Source: Pediococcus ethanolidurans (lineage in GTDB: Bacteria > Bacillota > Bacilli > Lactobacillales > Lactobacillaceae). Taken from it: a stretch of DNA of 64,000 bases. Positions 47,798 to 58,918 of the stretch are shown in pieces (the stretch's first letter is position 1; each line of letters begins with the position of its first letter). Both the position numbers and the translations under genes were made by a program. The stretch lies in NCBI RefSeq assembly GCF_001437405.1, contig NZ_JQBY01000013.1, forward strand, positions 1 to 64,000, written 5' to 3'. Under the pieces are notes generated by a model. That model was given only the letters and a program-made list of their open reading frames with translations, did not search any database and had not been told where the DNA came from.

Positions 47798-48727
47798 TTA
47801 TGCCCTTAACTTTTCCGCATACTCATTTAATTTACGCAAGCGATGATTAATTCCTGACTTTGAAATGGCCCCACTCGGTATCAACTCACCCAGTTCCTTC
47901 AAACTCACTTCCTGGTTAGCCAACCTTGCTTCCGCCACCTCTTGAAGCTTGGGCGGCAAACTACCAATACCCACAACCTCATCAATATACTTAATATTAT
48001 TAATTTGCTTGCTGGACGCATTCGCAACCTTTGACAAATTAGCATTCTCGCAATTAACCAACCGATTTACCGAATTGCGCATATCTCTTAATATTCGAAT
48101 ATCTTCAAATTTAAGCATCGAATTCGTTGCCCCAATCAAAGATAAAAAGTTAGCAATTTGTTCTGCTTCCTTCAAATAAACAATGTATCCACTTCGTCTT
48201 ACCGTCGAGCGTGCATTTAAATCATAGCGATTCATCCAATCCATAATCATCGCATTGTGTGTTTCATAAAGAGAATAGATCTCTAAATGATAGCGACTTG
48301 TTTCCGGATTATTGACCGACCCTCCTGCTAAAAACGCGCCTCGTAAATAAGAACGAATTTCGCCTTCGGTCGTTAATAGATCATCTGGAACCTTCTCATT
48401 AATTTGATAACCGTTCGTTAAAATCGACAAATCAGTTAAAATTGCCTCCGACTTTGTCATCAAACGTACAATGTACAAATTGTTTTTCTTTAATTTCATT
48501 TTGCGTCGAACAATCAATTCACCCTCAACAGAATAAAAATCTTTTAAAAGTGCATAGATTCTTCGTGCAATGGCAGGGTTTTCGGTTTGAACGCTTAAAA
48601 CTAACTGATGATGCGCCAAATTAATCGACCCATTCATTCGAATCAAAGCCATCAATTCAGCCTTTGCGTTTTCCTGATGAACTTTAATTCCGGTTAGTTC
48701 TTTTTTTACTTCACTGGCATACGACAC
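47798..48727 (-). CDS. whiA: Sporulation/cell-division regulator WhiA
   Basis: A 309-residue DNA-binding protein. Its N-terminal LAGLIDADG-like fold (about 10-210) has [15 protein letters not shown] and its C-terminal HTH reads [20 protein letters not shown]. It starts at GTG 48727 ([11 protein letters not shown]) because AAAGGAGGG lies 6 bases before it. In Gram-positives it links nutrient state to division. Third gene of the rapZ-yvcK-whiA operon. Confidence 0.95.
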   Translation of the reverse strand: MSYASEVKKELTGIKVHQENAKAELMALIRMNGSINLAHHQLVLSVQTENPAIARRIYALLKDFYSVEGELIVRRKMKLKKNNLYIVRLMTKSEAILTDLSILTNGYQINEKVPDDLLTTEGEIRSYLRGAFLAGGSVNNPETSRYHLEIYSLYETHNAMIMDWMNRYDLNARSTVRRSGYIVYLKEAEQIANFLSLIGATNSMLKFEDIRILRDMRNSVNRLVNCENANLSKVANASSKQINNIKYIDEVVGIGSLPPKLQEVAEARLANQEVSLKELGELIPSGAISKSGINHRLRKLNEYAEKLRA

Positions 48728-48751
48728 GAAAATCCCTCCTTTCACAAGCTA

Positions 48752-49762
48752 TTAATCACAAGTTTTAGGATTTCCTGCAACATTAAAAAGTTCTTCTGCG
48801 ACACGATCACCATCATGAAAGGCCCCATGATCACGTAAACAAAGAAAATCATCAGAAACTACCCGACAATTTTGTGCCCGTAATCCCTTAAAATCTGAAC
48901 GAACCTGGGTTGAATATTCATCATAACGATTGTAATCCATATAATTATCCGGAACCTTTGCTGTGTTCACTAGTACGGTGTCCACAAAGTTTTGACCTAA
49001 ATGACGGTTTAAAACAGCCACATGATCTGAATCAGTGAAATTGTCAGTTTCACCCTTTTGAGTCATGATGTTACAGATATAAACCACCTCCGCCTTAGTT
49101 TTCAAAACTGCATCCCCAATATTGGAGATCATCAGGTTAGGCAAAATACTTGTGAATAAACTTCCGGGTCCAAGAACAATTTCATCGGCCGCCAAAATGG
49201 CATCAATGGCTTCTTGCACTGCATGGGGTTTTTCGTTGGCATTCCAAGACGTTGGTTCTACCCAAACACGTTTAATTGTTTTATGAGCAGCTGTAATTTC
49301 TGATTCTCCAGCTAACTGGGTGCCATCTGTAAATTCTGCATGAAGCACTAAAGGTTCATTAGATGCCGGATAAATATGTCCGTCTACTTTCATCATTTCA
49401 GAAAGTTCTTGTACCGCTGTAAAAATGCCTGACTTCATCTCTGACAAGGCTGCGATAATTAAATTACCAATCGCGTGTCCAGACAAGAAACTGTCATCAC
49501 TTTTGAAACGATATTGAAAAATATCCAGTTCCAGTTTAGGCAGATCCGAAAGCGCAGCAATCACATTACGAATATCACCAGGCGGCACAACATTCACATA
49601 ATTTCGAATAACGCCAGATGAACCACCATCATCGGCAACCGTTACTACTGCCGTAATATCGGCATTTTGTTTTTTTAAACTTTTTAAAATAACAGGTAAT
49701 CCTGTTCCTCCGCCAATTACAACGAACTTTGGACGGTTTTTTGCTGCTTGTTTCTTTGTCAT
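48752..49762 (-). CDS. yvcK: Gluconeogenesis factor YvcK (CofD/UPF0052 family)
   Basis: A 336-residue protein with the nucleotide-sugar binding [18 protein letters not shown] near the N-terminus and [13 protein letters not shown] at about 50. It is known to sustain growth on gluconeogenic carbon and wall precursor allocation. The frame is open 42 codons upstream, but the real ATG overlaps the rapZ stop (ATGA). It lies between rapZ and whiA. Confidence 0.95.
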   Translation of the reverse strand: MTKKQAAKNRPKFVVIGGGTGLPVILKSLKKQNADITAVVTVADDGGSSGVIRNYVNVVPPGDIRNVIAALSDLPKLELDIFQYRFKSDDSFLSGHAIGNLIIAALSEMKSGIFTAVQELSEMMKVDGHIYPASNEPLVLHAEFTDGTQLAGESEITAAHKTIKRVWVEPTSWNANEKPHAVQEAIDAILAADEIVLGPGSLFTSILPNLMISNIGDAVLKTKAEVVYICNIMTQKGETDNFTDSDHVAVLNRHLGQNFVDTVLVNTAKVPDNYMDYNRYDEYSTQVRSDFKGLRAQNCRVVSDDFLCLRDHGAFHDGDRVAEELFNVAGNPKTCD

Positions 49763-50652
49763 GACCGGTTCACAGTTTCCTTTCGTTTGTTCACGTCGCG
49801 ATGTTGGACGTGAACGGTATAATCGGCGTTTAAATCGTCGGCGATTCTTTGTGCAATCGCAACTGATCGGTGTTGTCCACCAGTACACCCAATCGCAATT
49901 GTGACGGTGGATTTACCCTCTTTTTGATAACCGGGCATCACATAACGTAACAAAGAAATAAAATGACTATAAAACTTTTCTGTTACGGGCTGATTCATTA
50001 CAAAATCATAGACTGGTTTATCCAAACCCGTTTTATTTTTTAGTTTTGGAACGTAATATGGATTAGGTAAAAAACGAACATCCATTACAATATCAGCATC
50101 AATTGGTAAACCGTATTTGAAACCAAATGAAACAACTTCAATATGAAAGTTACCAGTTGCGCCTTCCGTACCAAAGGTTTCAAAGATTTGTTCGCGTAAT
50201 TCACGTGGTGTCATGCTAGTCGTATCAATGACATACTGTGCATTCGACCGAATGGGTGCTAATAATTCCCGTTCTTTTCGAACACCATCAACAACACGGC
50301 CTTCCATGGCTAATGGATGTGATCTTCTGGTTTCCTTGTAACGAGATACTAGTTCTTTATCAGACGTATCTAAAAATAGAATTTGTGAAGCAATTGCTGG
50401 TGACCCTTCATCTTCATCAGTGAGCATGTGTAAGATTTGATCATAAAATGCTCGCGAACGTAAATCAATGACTAAAGCCACTTTATTAATTTTTCCAGAT
50501 TCTTTTACAAGTTCCCAAAATTTAGGCAATAAAGCTGGCGGCATATTATCTACACAAAAGAAGCCCAAATCTTCAAAGCTTTGCATAGCTACTGTTTTGC
50601 CGGCACCACTCATTCCAGTAACAATTACTAATTGCATTTTTTCATCCGTCAT
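49759..50652 (-). CDS. rapZ: RNase adapter protein RapZ (YvcJ)
   Basis: A 297-residue nucleotide-binding protein. Walker A is [13 protein letters not shown] (about 10-22), and the C-terminal half holds the conserved [12 protein letters not shown] with [11 protein letters not shown] at the end. In Gram-positives it binds UDP-GlcNAc or nucleotides and modulates cell metabolism; the sRNA-adapter role is enterobacterial. Operon with yvcK and whiA. A palindrome sits on its promoter. Confidence 0.95.
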   Translation of the reverse strand: MTDEKMQLVIVTGMSGAGKTVAMQSFEDLGFFCVDNMPPALLPKFWELVKESGKINKVALVIDLRSRAFYDQILHMLTDEDEGSPAIASQILFLDTSDKELVSRYKETRRSHPLAMEGRVVDGVRKERELLAPIRSNAQYVIDTTSMTPRELREQIFETFGTEGATGNFHIEVVSFGFKYGLPIDADIVMDVRFLPNPYYVPKLKNKTGLDKPVYDFVMNQPVTEKFYSHFISLLRYVMPGYQKEGKSTVTIAIGCTGGQHRSVAIAQRIADDLNADYTVHVQHRDVNKRKETVNRS

Positions 50653-50678
50653 TATAAATCCCCCGATCGTGATTACTA

Positions 50679-50699
50679 ATTATAGCACACCGGGTGTGC
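50679..50699 (-). promoter_or_regulatory. Extended -10 promoter of rapZ with a perfect palindrome
   Basis: Leftward TGC-TATAAT (50687-50679) is an extended -10. Directly upstream lies GCACACC-G-GGTGTGC (50685-50699), a perfect 7-bp inverted repeat overlapping the TG element. I do not know the regulator. Confidence 0.65.
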
Positions 50700-50741
50700 C
50701 ATTTTAAACGAAACTAGTCATGTTTACCAAATTAATAAAAA

Positions 50742-50775
50742 ATTCGAAGTTATCCTCAATCAGATAACCTCGAAT
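50742..50775 (-). terminator. Terminator after the DUF308 gene
   Basis: ATTCGA-GTTATC pairs with GATAAC-TCGAAT around 8 bases, 9 bases from the stop, with T-run on the minus strand (AATTTTTTATT). Confidence 0.8.
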
Positions 50776-50783
50776 CTATTTTT

Positions 50784-51323
50784 TTACTTGTTTCTCCGTG
50801 CAAACGCAATTATTATTGCGTTTATTCCAAAAATCACTAAATAAAATCCAACGATGGCATTTAAAGTCAATATCGTCAACATTGGTCGGAATAATAACAT
50901 AATGGCCACAATCAGTAAAAGTAAATCGATGATGACTGATAACCAATAGATGCCATTACCAAAGACTTTCAAATGACTGCTAACAACTAAACGCTCAATT
51001 ACATCCATGAGGAACCAAAAAGCAAATAAATAACTTAAAACTGTCACAGCACTCGGAATATCAAAAATAAATATTGCACCTACCACAATATCAAGAATAC
51101 CTAATACAAGCACAATATTAGCTCTCATTCCGGTAGCTCTTTTTAGTCGATGATAACCCCCAATTGTGGTGATCCCACGCACAATTGCCGCGATTCCAAA
51201 AACAATTGCTAAACTCGTTATGGCAACTTGAGGTAGTCGAAAAACAAAATAACCTGCAATTAAGAAAATGACGCCAGTAATTAATTCAGACCAGTCAAAT
51301 CCCCATTCATTTTCACGTTTCAT
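50784..51323 (-). CDS. HdeD/DUF308 family membrane protein
   Basis: A 179-residue membrane protein of six helices with the HdeD pattern: GVIFLIAGYFVFRLPQVA, then LGILDIVVGAIFIFDIP. HdeD proteins are linked to acid resistance in enterobacteria; here the function is only by similarity. It is 19 bases after uvrA, so it belongs to the uvrBA transcript. Confidence 0.85.
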   Translation of the reverse strand: MKRENEWGFDWSELITGVIFLIAGYFVFRLPQVAITSLAIVFGIAAIVRGITTIGGYHRLKRATGMRANIVLVLGILDIVVGAIFIFDIPSAVTVLSYLFAFWFLMDVIERLVVSSHLKVFGNGIYWLSVIIDLLLLIVAIMLLFRPMLTILTLNAIVGFYLVIFGINAIIIAFARRNK

Positions 51324-51342
51324 TTGCCTCCACCTTCCTTAA

Positions 51343-54216
51343 TTAACCCAATTTATCTGCTTTAGTTTCTGAAAGTTCTCTAGTACGTTTTTTATCGCGT
51401 TCCAAGATTGGTTTTAAATACTGACCTGTGTAACTTTCTTTTACTTCTGCTACTTGTTCCGGTGTTCCTGTAGCTACAATCGAGCCACCGCCAGCACCAC
51501 CTTCTGGTCCAAGGTCAATCAAATAATCAGCTGTCTTAATAACATCCAAATTATGTTCAATAACTAACACTGTGTTGCCCTTATCGACCAATCGTTGTAG
51601 GACTTCCAATAAGCGTTTGATATCATCCGTATGCAATCCAGTTGTTGGTTCATCGAGAATATAAAAACTTTTTCCAGCAGATTGTTTGTGTAACTCGGAA
51701 GCCAATTTCATTCGTTGCGCTTCACCACCAGACAAAGTTGTAGCGGCTTGCCCTAATTGAACATAACCCAAACCAACATCAACAATTGTCTGTAGCTTTC
51801 GACGAATCTTAGGAATTGGTGCAAAGAAAGCTAGTGCCTCTTCAACTGTCATCTCTAAAACATCCGCAATATTTTTGCCCTTATACTTAACTTCAAGTGT
51901 TTCAGAGTTATACCGTTTTCCTTTACATACTTCGCAAGGCACGTAAACGTCAGGCAAAAAGTTCATTTCAATCTTTAAAATTCCGTCACCTTTGCAGGCT
52001 TCACAACGACCACCCTTAATATTAAAACTGAATCGGCCCTTGTGATAACCACGCAACTTAGCTTCATTCGTCTGAGCAAACAGTCCCCTGACATCGTCAA
52101 AAACACTGGTGTATGTTGCTGGATTACTTCTTGGTGTCCGTCCAATTGGACTTTGATCAATATTAATTACTTTTTCAATATTTTTTACGCCGGCAACTGA
52201 ACGATACTTGCCTGGTTTCTCAGAATTGCGATTTAGTTTTTGTGCCAAGACTCGTTTTAAAATCATATTAACTAACGTTGATTTTCCTGATCCAGAAACA
52301 CCAGTAACGGCAATAAACTTTCCAAGTGGAAAATCGACGTTGATTTTCTTGAGGTTGTTTTCGGCAGCACCTTTAATCGTGATTTTTTTGCCGTTTCCTT
52401 TGCGCCGATTCAACGGCACTGGAATAAATTTCTTTCCCGCCAAATATTGCCCAGTCAAAGAAGTTGATACTTTCTCAACTTCAGCTGGTGTTCCGGCAGC
52501 CATTACCTTACCACCATTGTCACCAGCACCTGGCCCAATGTCAATCAAATAATCTGCTGCTCGCATGGTATCTTCATCATGTTCTACAATGATCAATGTA
52601 TTACCTAGATCACGCATCTTTTTTAAAGAACCAATCAACCGATCATTATCACGCTGATGCAGCCCAATTGAAGGTTCATCCAAAATGTACAACACACCTG
52701 ATAAATTCGAACCAATTTGTGTCGCTAATCGAATTCTTTGAGCTTCGCCACCAGATAAAGTCCGGGAAGCCCGACTCAGCGTCAGGTACTCAAGACCAAC
52801 GTTTCTAAGAAATGATAATCGATCACGAATTTCTTTCAAAATCGGTTTGGCAATGGCACTTTCTTGTTCAGATAATTCAACATGATTAAAGAATTTAATC
52901 GCATCATCAATTGGAAGAGCCGACACTTGACCAATATGATCACCCATTACTTTGACACTAAGCGCTTTGCGATTAAGTCGATAGCCATGACACGTTTGAC
53001 AAGTTAACTCACGCATATATCCACGCATTACATCACGGGTAAAGTCACTGTTAGTTTCACGATAGCGCCGGTCAACGTTTTCAATAACACCCTCAAAAGC
53101 AACATCAACATCACGAACACCACCAAAATCATTTTCATAATGAAAGTGAAATGGTTTACCATTTGATCCATGTAAAACTGTTTTTTTATCCGCATTACTT
53201 AACTCTTCAAATGGGGTATCCATGTCAATATTAAATGCTTTGCACGCTTGCTCTAACATACTTGGATAATATTGTGAGCTAATCGGATTCCAAGGTGCTA
53301 GTGCACCCTCACGCAAGGTTTTAGTTTGATCAGGAATAACCAGGTCCATATCAACTTCCAGTTTAACGCCCAACCCGTCACAGTCTGGACAAGCCCCAAA
53401 TGGTGCATTAAATGAGAATAACCGTGGTTCCAACTCACCAACTGTAAAGCCACAAAGAGGACATGAATAATGCTCAGAAAACAATAATGGTTCTCCACCA
53501 ATGACATCGGCCGTTGCGTAACCACCACTTAACCGTAAAGCCGCTTCAAAGGAATCAAATAAACGAGAACGAATTCCCTTTTTAACTACAATTCGATCAA
53601 TCACGATTTCAATCGTGTGCATTTTACTTTTATTTAAGTCTAATTCTTCTTCAATGTCATGAATTTCGCCATCCACACGCACCCGTACAAAACCTTCGCG
53701 TTTAATTTTTTCAAAGATTTTTTTATGCTGTCCTTTTTTTGCACGAACAATTGGGGACATTATTTGTAGTTTAGTGCGTTCTGGCAACTCTAATACTCGA
53801 TCCACCATTTGTTCTACCGACTGACTTGTAATTTCAGTACCGTCATTAGGACAAATCGGATGACCAACCCGCGCCCATAAGAGACGTAAGTAATCATTAA
53901 TTTCTGTAACCGTTCCTACTGTAGAACGTGGATTTTTGGAGGTTGTTTTTTGATCAATCGAAATAGCCGGACTCAATCCATCAATTGAATCAACGTCTGG
54001 TTTATCCATTTGACCTAAAAATTGACGAGCATAGGCAGACAGACTTTCTACGTAACGTCTTTGTCCTTCTGCATACAATGTATCAAATGCTAAAGAACTC
54101 TTACCAGATCCAGAAAGTCCGGTAATCACAACCATTTTATTTTTTGGAATTGTGACATCAATATCTTTTAAATTATGTGCTCTAGCTCCATGAATGACAA
54201 TTTTGTCGTTTGCCAA
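51343..54216 (-). CDS. uvrA: Excinuclease ABC subunit A
   Basis: A 957-residue damage-recognition ATPase. It has two ABC-type nucleotide sites: [12 protein letters not shown] near residue 32 and [12 protein letters not shown] in the second half. Zinc-binding CPLCGF and CEACKGDG are visible, as are both [12 protein letters not shown] and [12 protein letters not shown] signatures. Twelve bases behind uvrB. Works with UvrB and UvrC; uvrC is not in the window. Confidence 0.98.
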   Translation of the reverse strand: MANDKIVIHGARAHNLKDIDVTIPKNKMVVITGLSGSGKSSLAFDTLYAEGQRRYVESLSAYARQFLGQMDKPDVDSIDGLSPAISIDQKTTSKNPRSTVGTVTEINDYLRLLWARVGHPICPNDGTEITSQSVEQMVDRVLELPERTKLQIMSPIVRAKKGQHKKIFEKIKREGFVRVRVDGEIHDIEEELDLNKSKMHTIEIVIDRIVVKKGIRSRLFDSFEAALRLSGGYATADVIGGEPLLFSEHYSCPLCGFTVGELEPRLFSFNAPFGACPDCDGLGVKLEVDMDLVIPDQTKTLREGALAPWNPISSQYYPSMLEQACKAFNIDMDTPFEELSNADKKTVLHGSNGKPFHFHYENDFGGVRDVDVAFEGVIENVDRRYRETNSDFTRDVMRGYMRELTCQTCHGYRLNRKALSVKVMGDHIGQVSALPIDDAIKFFNHVELSEQESAIAKPILKEIRDRLSFLRNVGLEYLTLSRASRTLSGGEAQRIRLATQIGSNLSGVLYILDEPSIGLHQRDNDRLIGSLKKMRDLGNTLIIVEHDEDTMRAADYLIDIGPGAGDNGGKVMAAGTPAEVEKVSTSLTGQYLAGKKFIPVPLNRRKGNGKKITIKGAAENNLKKINVDFPLGKFIAVTGVSGSGKSTLVNMILKRVLAQKLNRNSEKPGKYRSVAGVKNIEKVINIDQSPIGRTPRSNPATYTSVFDDVRGLFAQTNEAKLRGYHKGRFSFNIKGGRCEACKGDGILKIEMNFLPDVYVPCEVCKGKRYNSETLEVKYKGKNIADVLEMTVEEALAFFAPIPKIRRKLQTIVDVGLGYVQLGQAATTLSGGEAQRMKLASELHKQSAGKSFYILDEPTTGLHTDDIKRLLEVLQRLVDKGNTVLVIEHNLDVIKTADYLIDLGPEGGAGGGSIVATGTPEQVAEVKESYTGQYLKPILERDKKRTRELSETKADKLG

Positions 54217-54228
54217 ATCAATACCCCC

Positions 54229-56232
54229 TTAACCCATTTCGGTTTTTAATTCCATTATTGTATCACGTAGTGTGGCAGCTGTTTCGAAGTCTAACTTCTT
54301 GGCAGCTGAACGCATTTGTTCAGTTAGATTATCAATCATTTGTTTCTGATCTTTTTTAGACATATCATCAAAATCAGTTTCTAAGAAATCATCTTTTTTA
54401 CCAGTATCCGCAGTCTCTTTTGTTGGTGCAATTAAATCACGAATCGATTTCTTAATTGTGTGTGGCGTAATGTGATGTTTCTCATTATAGGCTTCCTGAA
54501 TCTTTCGACGTCGTGCGGTTTCATCAATTGTTTCTTGCATTGATTGCGTGACACTATCCGCATACATAATAACTCGGCCATGTTCATTTCGGGCCGCTCG
54601 ACCAGAAACCTGGATCAAGGAACGTGTATTACGCAAGAAGCCTTCCTTATCTGCATCTAAAATCGCCACAAGGGATACTTCCGGTACATCAATGCCCTCA
54701 CGAAGCAAGTTAATTCCAACCAACACATCATATTTACCCGTTCGCAGATCTCGAATAATTCGCGTTCGTTCAAGCGTTTTAATGTCACTGTGGAGATAAG
54801 CAACCTTAATACCCAATTCCTTCAGGTAGTCAGTTAGATCCTCAGCCATTTTTTTAGTTAATGTGGTCACAAATACCCGCTCATTTAAGTCGGCACGCTT
54901 GTTAATCTCACCAACTAAATCGTCCATCTGTCCCATAATTGGTCGAACTTCAATTTCTGGATCAAGCAAACCGGTTGGTCGAATAATTTGCTCAACCACA
55001 TGATTAGTTTGTTCCTCTTCATAAGGTCCTGGTGTTGCGGACATATAAACAATTTGATTCACATGTTGCTCAAATTCCTTCAAAGTTAAAGGACGGTTAT
55101 CTAGTGCACTTGGCAAACGAAATCCATAATCAATTAATTGTTGCTTTCGTGCCTTATCACCATTGTACATGCCACGAACCTGCGGCATAGTTACGTGTGA
55201 TTCATCGACTACCATTAAGAAATCCTTAGGGAAAAAGTCTAGCAATGTATAAGGTGGCTCTCCCGGTTTACGACCGTCCATAAAACGAGAGTAATTTTCA
55301 ATTCCGTTGGTATATCCCATTTCACGAAGCATTTCAACATCGTAAGTTGTGCGTTGTTTAAGGCGCTGTGCTTCTAATAATTTACCTTCAGATTCTAAAA
55401 CTTTCAATCGATCTTTTAGCTCTGCTTCAATTCCTTGAATGGCCACTTCCATTTGATCTTCGTTAGTCATAAAATGGGTCGCCGGAAAAATGGCCACATG
55501 CTCACGATCACCAACAACCTCACCTGTTAAGGCATCTACTTCTCGAATTCGATCAATTTCATCCCCGAAAAATTCCACTCGCAGCGCATGTTCATCATGT
55601 GACGCCGGAAAGATTTCCACAACATCTCCGTGGACACGAAAACGACCCCGTTGAAAATCAATATCATTACGTTCAAACTGAATATCAACTAATTTTCGTA
55701 ATAATTGATTGCGCTCAATCTCCTGTCCAACTCGCAACGATACAGTATGATTTTTATATTCAGTTGGATCACCTAATCCAAAAATACTTGAAACAGAAGC
55801 CACCACAATCACATCATTACGTTCCAACAATGAACTAGTTGCGGAATGTCGCAATTTATCAATTTCATCATTAATGGAAGAATCTTTTTCAATGTACGTA
55901 TCACTAGATGGTACGTAAGCCTCGGGTTGATAATAATCATAATAACTCACAAAATACTCGACAGCGTTATGAGGGAAAAATTGTTTAAACTCTCCATAAA
56001 GCTGACCCGCCAATGTTTTGTTATGTGACAGAATTAAGGTTGGTTTGTTAACCTGTTGAATCACATTTGAGATAGTAAAGGTTTTACCAGTACCAGTTGC
56101 CCCTAACAAAATCTGTGCCTTTTCACCTGCATCAATTCCAGAAACCAACTGCTGAATTGCCTTAGGTTGATCACCAGTTGGCTTATATTTTGAAACTAAG
56201 TCAAATTTATTGTTATCAGTACGATCTATCAT
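54229..56232 (-). CDS. uvrB: Excinuclease ABC subunit B
   Basis: A 667-residue helicase-like subunit. Walker A is [12 protein letters not shown] (about 43-54), the beta-hairpin is [20 protein letters not shown], the helicase part has DESHVT and [14 protein letters not shown], and the C-terminal UVR motif is [12 protein letters not shown]. An SOS-box-like site lies 82 bases upstream. First gene of uvrB-uvrA-DUF308. Confidence 0.98.
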   Translation of the reverse strand: MIDRTDNNKFDLVSKYKPTGDQPKAIQQLVSGIDAGEKAQILLGATGTGKTFTISNVIQQVNKPTLILSHNKTLAGQLYGEFKQFFPHNAVEYFVSYYDYYQPEAYVPSSDTYIEKDSSINDEIDKLRHSATSSLLERNDVIVVASVSSIFGLGDPTEYKNHTVSLRVGQEIERNQLLRKLVDIQFERNDIDFQRGRFRVHGDVVEIFPASHDEHALRVEFFGDEIDRIREVDALTGEVVGDREHVAIFPATHFMTNEDQMEVAIQGIEAELKDRLKVLESEGKLLEAQRLKQRTTYDVEMLREMGYTNGIENYSRFMDGRKPGEPPYTLLDFFPKDFLMVVDESHVTMPQVRGMYNGDKARKQQLIDYGFRLPSALDNRPLTLKEFEQHVNQIVYMSATPGPYEEEQTNHVVEQIIRPTGLLDPEIEVRPIMGQMDDLVGEINKRADLNERVFVTTLTKKMAEDLTDYLKELGIKVAYLHSDIKTLERTRIIRDLRTGKYDVLVGINLLREGIDVPEVSLVAILDADKEGFLRNTRSLIQVSGRAARNEHGRVIMYADSVTQSMQETIDETARRRKIQEAYNEKHHITPHTIKKSIRDLIAPTKETADTGKKDDFLETDFDDMSKKDQKQMIDNLTEQMRSAAKKLDFETAATLRDTIMELKTEMG

Positions 56233-56263
56233 TGAGAAGACTCCTCCATTTCGTTCACAAAAA

Positions 56264-56289
56264 AAGGAAAGCGATTGCCTTCCCTTTCA
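56264..56289 (-). terminator. Terminator of the HD-domain gene
   Basis: Leftward GGGAAGGC-AATC-GCTTTCC then TTTTTTT. It lies 51 bases after the stop of the HD gene and just before uvrB, close to the SOS-like box. Confidence 0.75.
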
Positions 56290-56313
56290 ACAATGTATTC
56301 AATTTTAACATAC

Positions 56314-56327
56314 CGAACATACTTTCG
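56314..56327. promoter_or_regulatory. LexA/DinR SOS box upstream of uvrBA
   Basis: CGAACATACTTTCG matches the Gram-positive SOS consensus CGAAC-N4-GTTCG with one mismatch. It sits 82 bases before the uvrB ATG, in the promoter region of a classical SOS operon. Confidence 0.7.
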
Positions 56328-56339
56328 CTATAATCTTGT

Positions 56340-56969
56340 TTAATTAATAATTTGGCGAGTAATTTCGCCTAGTTTAGCCTGATCAGTAAATTTTTCTCGC
56401 AGCAAATCTGGTAACACTTCGTTCAAAAAGTATTGTACGGAAGCTAACTTTTTAAACTTCACAATCGTACTCAAACTTTCTTTATAAATCTCTTCATAAG
56501 TTGTTTCCGGATTTCCTTTTTGAATTTCGCCAAAGGATTCATACAATAAATCGACTTTATCAGCCACCGATAAAATTTGTCCTTCTAAAGTGTCATCCTT
56601 GCCTTCAGAAAGGCGACGACGATAAGCAGTTCGAAACTCTTCTGGAATTTCAGTATTGACAAAACTTTCTGATAAAGAATCTTCAACATCTGCTAACATC
56701 GCACGTAATTTTGGTGTTGCATACTTTACTGGTGTCTTAATATCCCCAATAAACCGCTCGTTGTAATCATGATTCAAAGCTTTTTCATAAAGTGATTTCC
56801 AATCAACTTTCTTTCCTGCATTTTCTTCCACATCACCCAAGAATTGCGCAATTTGAGTAACTTTAAAGGAATGTTCTGCAACTGAATGCTTTTGATATTT
56901 GAAAATCCCAGGTGCACGCACTAACGTTTCTAGATTGCTTAAACTTTTAATATATTGGTGAATTCCCAT
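56340..56969 (-). CDS. HD-domain hydrolase (YfbR-like)
   Basis: A 209-residue metal-dependent phosphohydrolase. HSVAEHSFKV (about 28-37), HDYNERFIGD and the later DKVDLLYE supply the HD metal ligands. YfbR is a 5'-deoxynucleotidase; similarity is only of pattern, so substrate remains open. It lies 38 bases after pgcA on the same strand and is followed by a terminator. Confidence 0.8.
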   Translation of the reverse strand: MGIHQYIKSLSNLETLVRAPGIFKYQKHSVAEHSFKVTQIAQFLGDVEENAGKKVDWKSLYEKALNHDYNERFIGDIKTPVKYATPKLRAMLADVEDSLSESFVNTEIPEEFRTAYRRRLSEGKDDTLEGQILSVADKVDLLYESFGEIQKGNPETTYEEIYKESLSTIVKFKKLASVQYFLNEVLPDLLREKFTDQAKLGEITRQIIN

Positions 56970-57007
56970 CAGTGGCCTCCTAGCTATTTTTCATACCTAA
57001 TTCGGAA

Positions 57008-58735
57008 TTAGGCTTCAATAAATGCATCAAGTGCTTTTTCAAACGCCGCAATTTTTTTCTGAGCCTCTGCATTATCTGATCCCACAGTACCTACATAAAA
57101 TTTAACTTTAGGTTCTGTACCAGATGGCCGAATAGCAATCCAGGTTCCATCCTTAAGTTGATACTTTAAAACATTTGAAACAGGTAGTGCAATTTTTTTG
57201 CTTGTACCATCAGTAAAAGTTGTCACCTGCTTTTCAAAATCCTCTAAGGCAGTTACAGGTTGACCTGCAAAATCAGCTGGTCGCTCTTCACGGAATTTAG
57301 TCATTAAGTCGGCCATTTCAGTCTTACCATCTACACCAGGAAAGTCTTTTGAAATTGTTTTTTCTGCATAATAACCATATTTAGCAAAAAGATCCTGCAG
57401 GCCATCATAGAGTGTCTTGCCTTGCTTACGATAATAAGCAGCAATTTCAGCTAACATCACGATTCCTTGAATAGCATCTTTATCACGCACAAATGGTTTA
57501 ATCAAATAACCATAACTTTCTTCAAAGCCAAACATAAAGGTGTGTTCATGCGTTGTTTCATAGTTTTGAATCTGATCCGCAATAAACTTAAAACCAGTTA
57601 AAACATTGACCATTCCGACACCATGATCAGCAGCAATTTTGGTTGCTAATTCGGTTGAAACGATTGATTTTACCGCCACCGCATTTTTTGGTAACGTGCC
57701 ATTTTCTTGACGTGCTGTCAAAATATAATTCAACATTAAAACAGCCATTTGATTTCCAGTTAATAATTGATATTCACCATCAGGTTGACGAACTGCTGCT
57801 CCCAAACGATCTGCATCTGGGTCTGTGGCTACTAACAAATCAGCCTTTTGTTTTTTACCAAGTTTAATGGCCAAGTCAAAAGTTTGTGGGAACTCAGGGT
57901 TAGGAAATGGCGTGGTAATGAACTCAGGATCCGCAGTTGCCTGTTCAGGAACCATCGTAAAGTCATTAAAACCGGCATTCTGTAGTGCACGGTTACCCAA
58001 AACTTTTCCTGTTCCATGTAATGGCGTGTAAATAAGTTTCATATCTGCACCATAATCCTTGATCAAGTCAGGATTAATTGTCACAGTTTTCACTTCAGCA
58101 AGATAAGCTTCATCAACATTTTCACCAATCAAAGTTAAAAGTCCATTTTGACGTAGCTCGTGCTCGTCTGCAACAGGAACATCAAAGATATCAGTAACCT
58201 TTCGAATGTAACTTGTAATCCTATCTGATTCAGTTGGTGGCATTTGCCCGCCATCTGGTCCGTAAATTTTATAACCATTATATTGTTTAGGGTTATGACT
58301 TGCTGTAATCATAATGCCCGCATAGGTATGTAAATGACGGACTGTAAATGAAAGTTCCGGAGTTGGACGCATATCATCAAAAACAAAACTAGGAATATGA
58401 TGTGCTCCCAAAACATGGGCAGCCTCATGCGCAAACTCTTTAGAATGGTAACGAGAATCAAAACTGATCGCAACCCCTTGTTGTTTCGTTTTTTCATCCA
58501 GTTCATCCATAAAATTAGCAAGTCCCTCAGTTGCCTGACGAACTGTATAGATATTCATGCGATTAATCCCAGGACCCATCACACCACGCATTCCTGCAGT
58601 TCCAAATTCCATTGGTGCATAGAATGCTTCCTCTAACTTTGCATCCTGCCCAGCTAGTTGTGTTAATTCTGTTTTTAATCCTGGTTCTAGATCTTCTCGT
58701 TTAATCCATGTTTGATACGTATCTTTCCAGCTCAT
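57008..58735 (-). CDS. pgcA: Phospho-sugar mutase (alpha-phosphoglucomutase)
   Basis: A 575-residue mutase interconverting glucose-6-P and glucose-1-P. GTAGMRGVMGPG near the start, ITASHNPKQYNGYK with the phosphoserine, DPDADRLG for magnesium, FGFEESYGY for the sugar and RPSGTEPKVKFY for phosphate are all present. Length fits the PgcA type. With GalU (60031) it supplies UDP-glucose. Confidence 0.95.
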   Translation of the reverse strand: MSWKDTYQTWIKREDLEPGLKTELTQLAGQDAKLEEAFYAPMEFGTAGMRGVMGPGINRMNIYTVRQATEGLANFMDELDEKTKQQGVAISFDSRYHSKEFAHEAAHVLGAHHIPSFVFDDMRPTPELSFTVRHLHTYAGIMITASHNPKQYNGYKIYGPDGGQMPPTESDRITSYIRKVTDIFDVPVADEHELRQNGLLTLIGENVDEAYLAEVKTVTINPDLIKDYGADMKLIYTPLHGTGKVLGNRALQNAGFNDFTMVPEQATADPEFITTPFPNPEFPQTFDLAIKLGKKQKADLLVATDPDADRLGAAVRQPDGEYQLLTGNQMAVLMLNYILTARQENGTLPKNAVAVKSIVSTELATKIAADHGVGMVNVLTGFKFIADQIQNYETTHEHTFMFGFEESYGYLIKPFVRDKDAIQGIVMLAEIAAYYRKQGKTLYDGLQDLFAKYGYYAEKTISKDFPGVDGKTEMADLMTKFREERPADFAGQPVTALEDFEKQVTTFTDGTSKKIALPVSNVLKYQLKDGTWIAIRPSGTEPKVKFYVGTVGSDNAEAQKKIAAFEKALDAFIEA

Positions 58736-58870
58736 GTCTTAACCCCCAAAAAATATTGGCATTTTATTTGTTTAACAGTCTAAGTATACAACAAACTCAC
58801 TAATCAATTTAACCGTTTTCTTTGGTATAGGTCAATTTTAAGGTACATTTATACTTTTTCCTAAATTATT

Positions 58871-58909
58871 AAAAAAGTTTCGAGGAATTTAATTTCCCCG
58901 AAACTTTTT
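58871..58909 (-). terminator. Terminator of trxB
   Basis: AAAAAGTTTCG-GG pairs with CC-CGAAACTTTTT, 10 bases after the trxB stop. Confidence 0.85.
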
Positions 58910-58918
58910 ATTTTAATA

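Noticed and set aside
48752-49888. 42-residue N-terminal extension of YvcK ([10 protein letters not shown]...)
   Set aside because: It reads through the rapZ C-terminus in another frame. The ATG at 49762 overlaps the rapZ stop and fits the family start.
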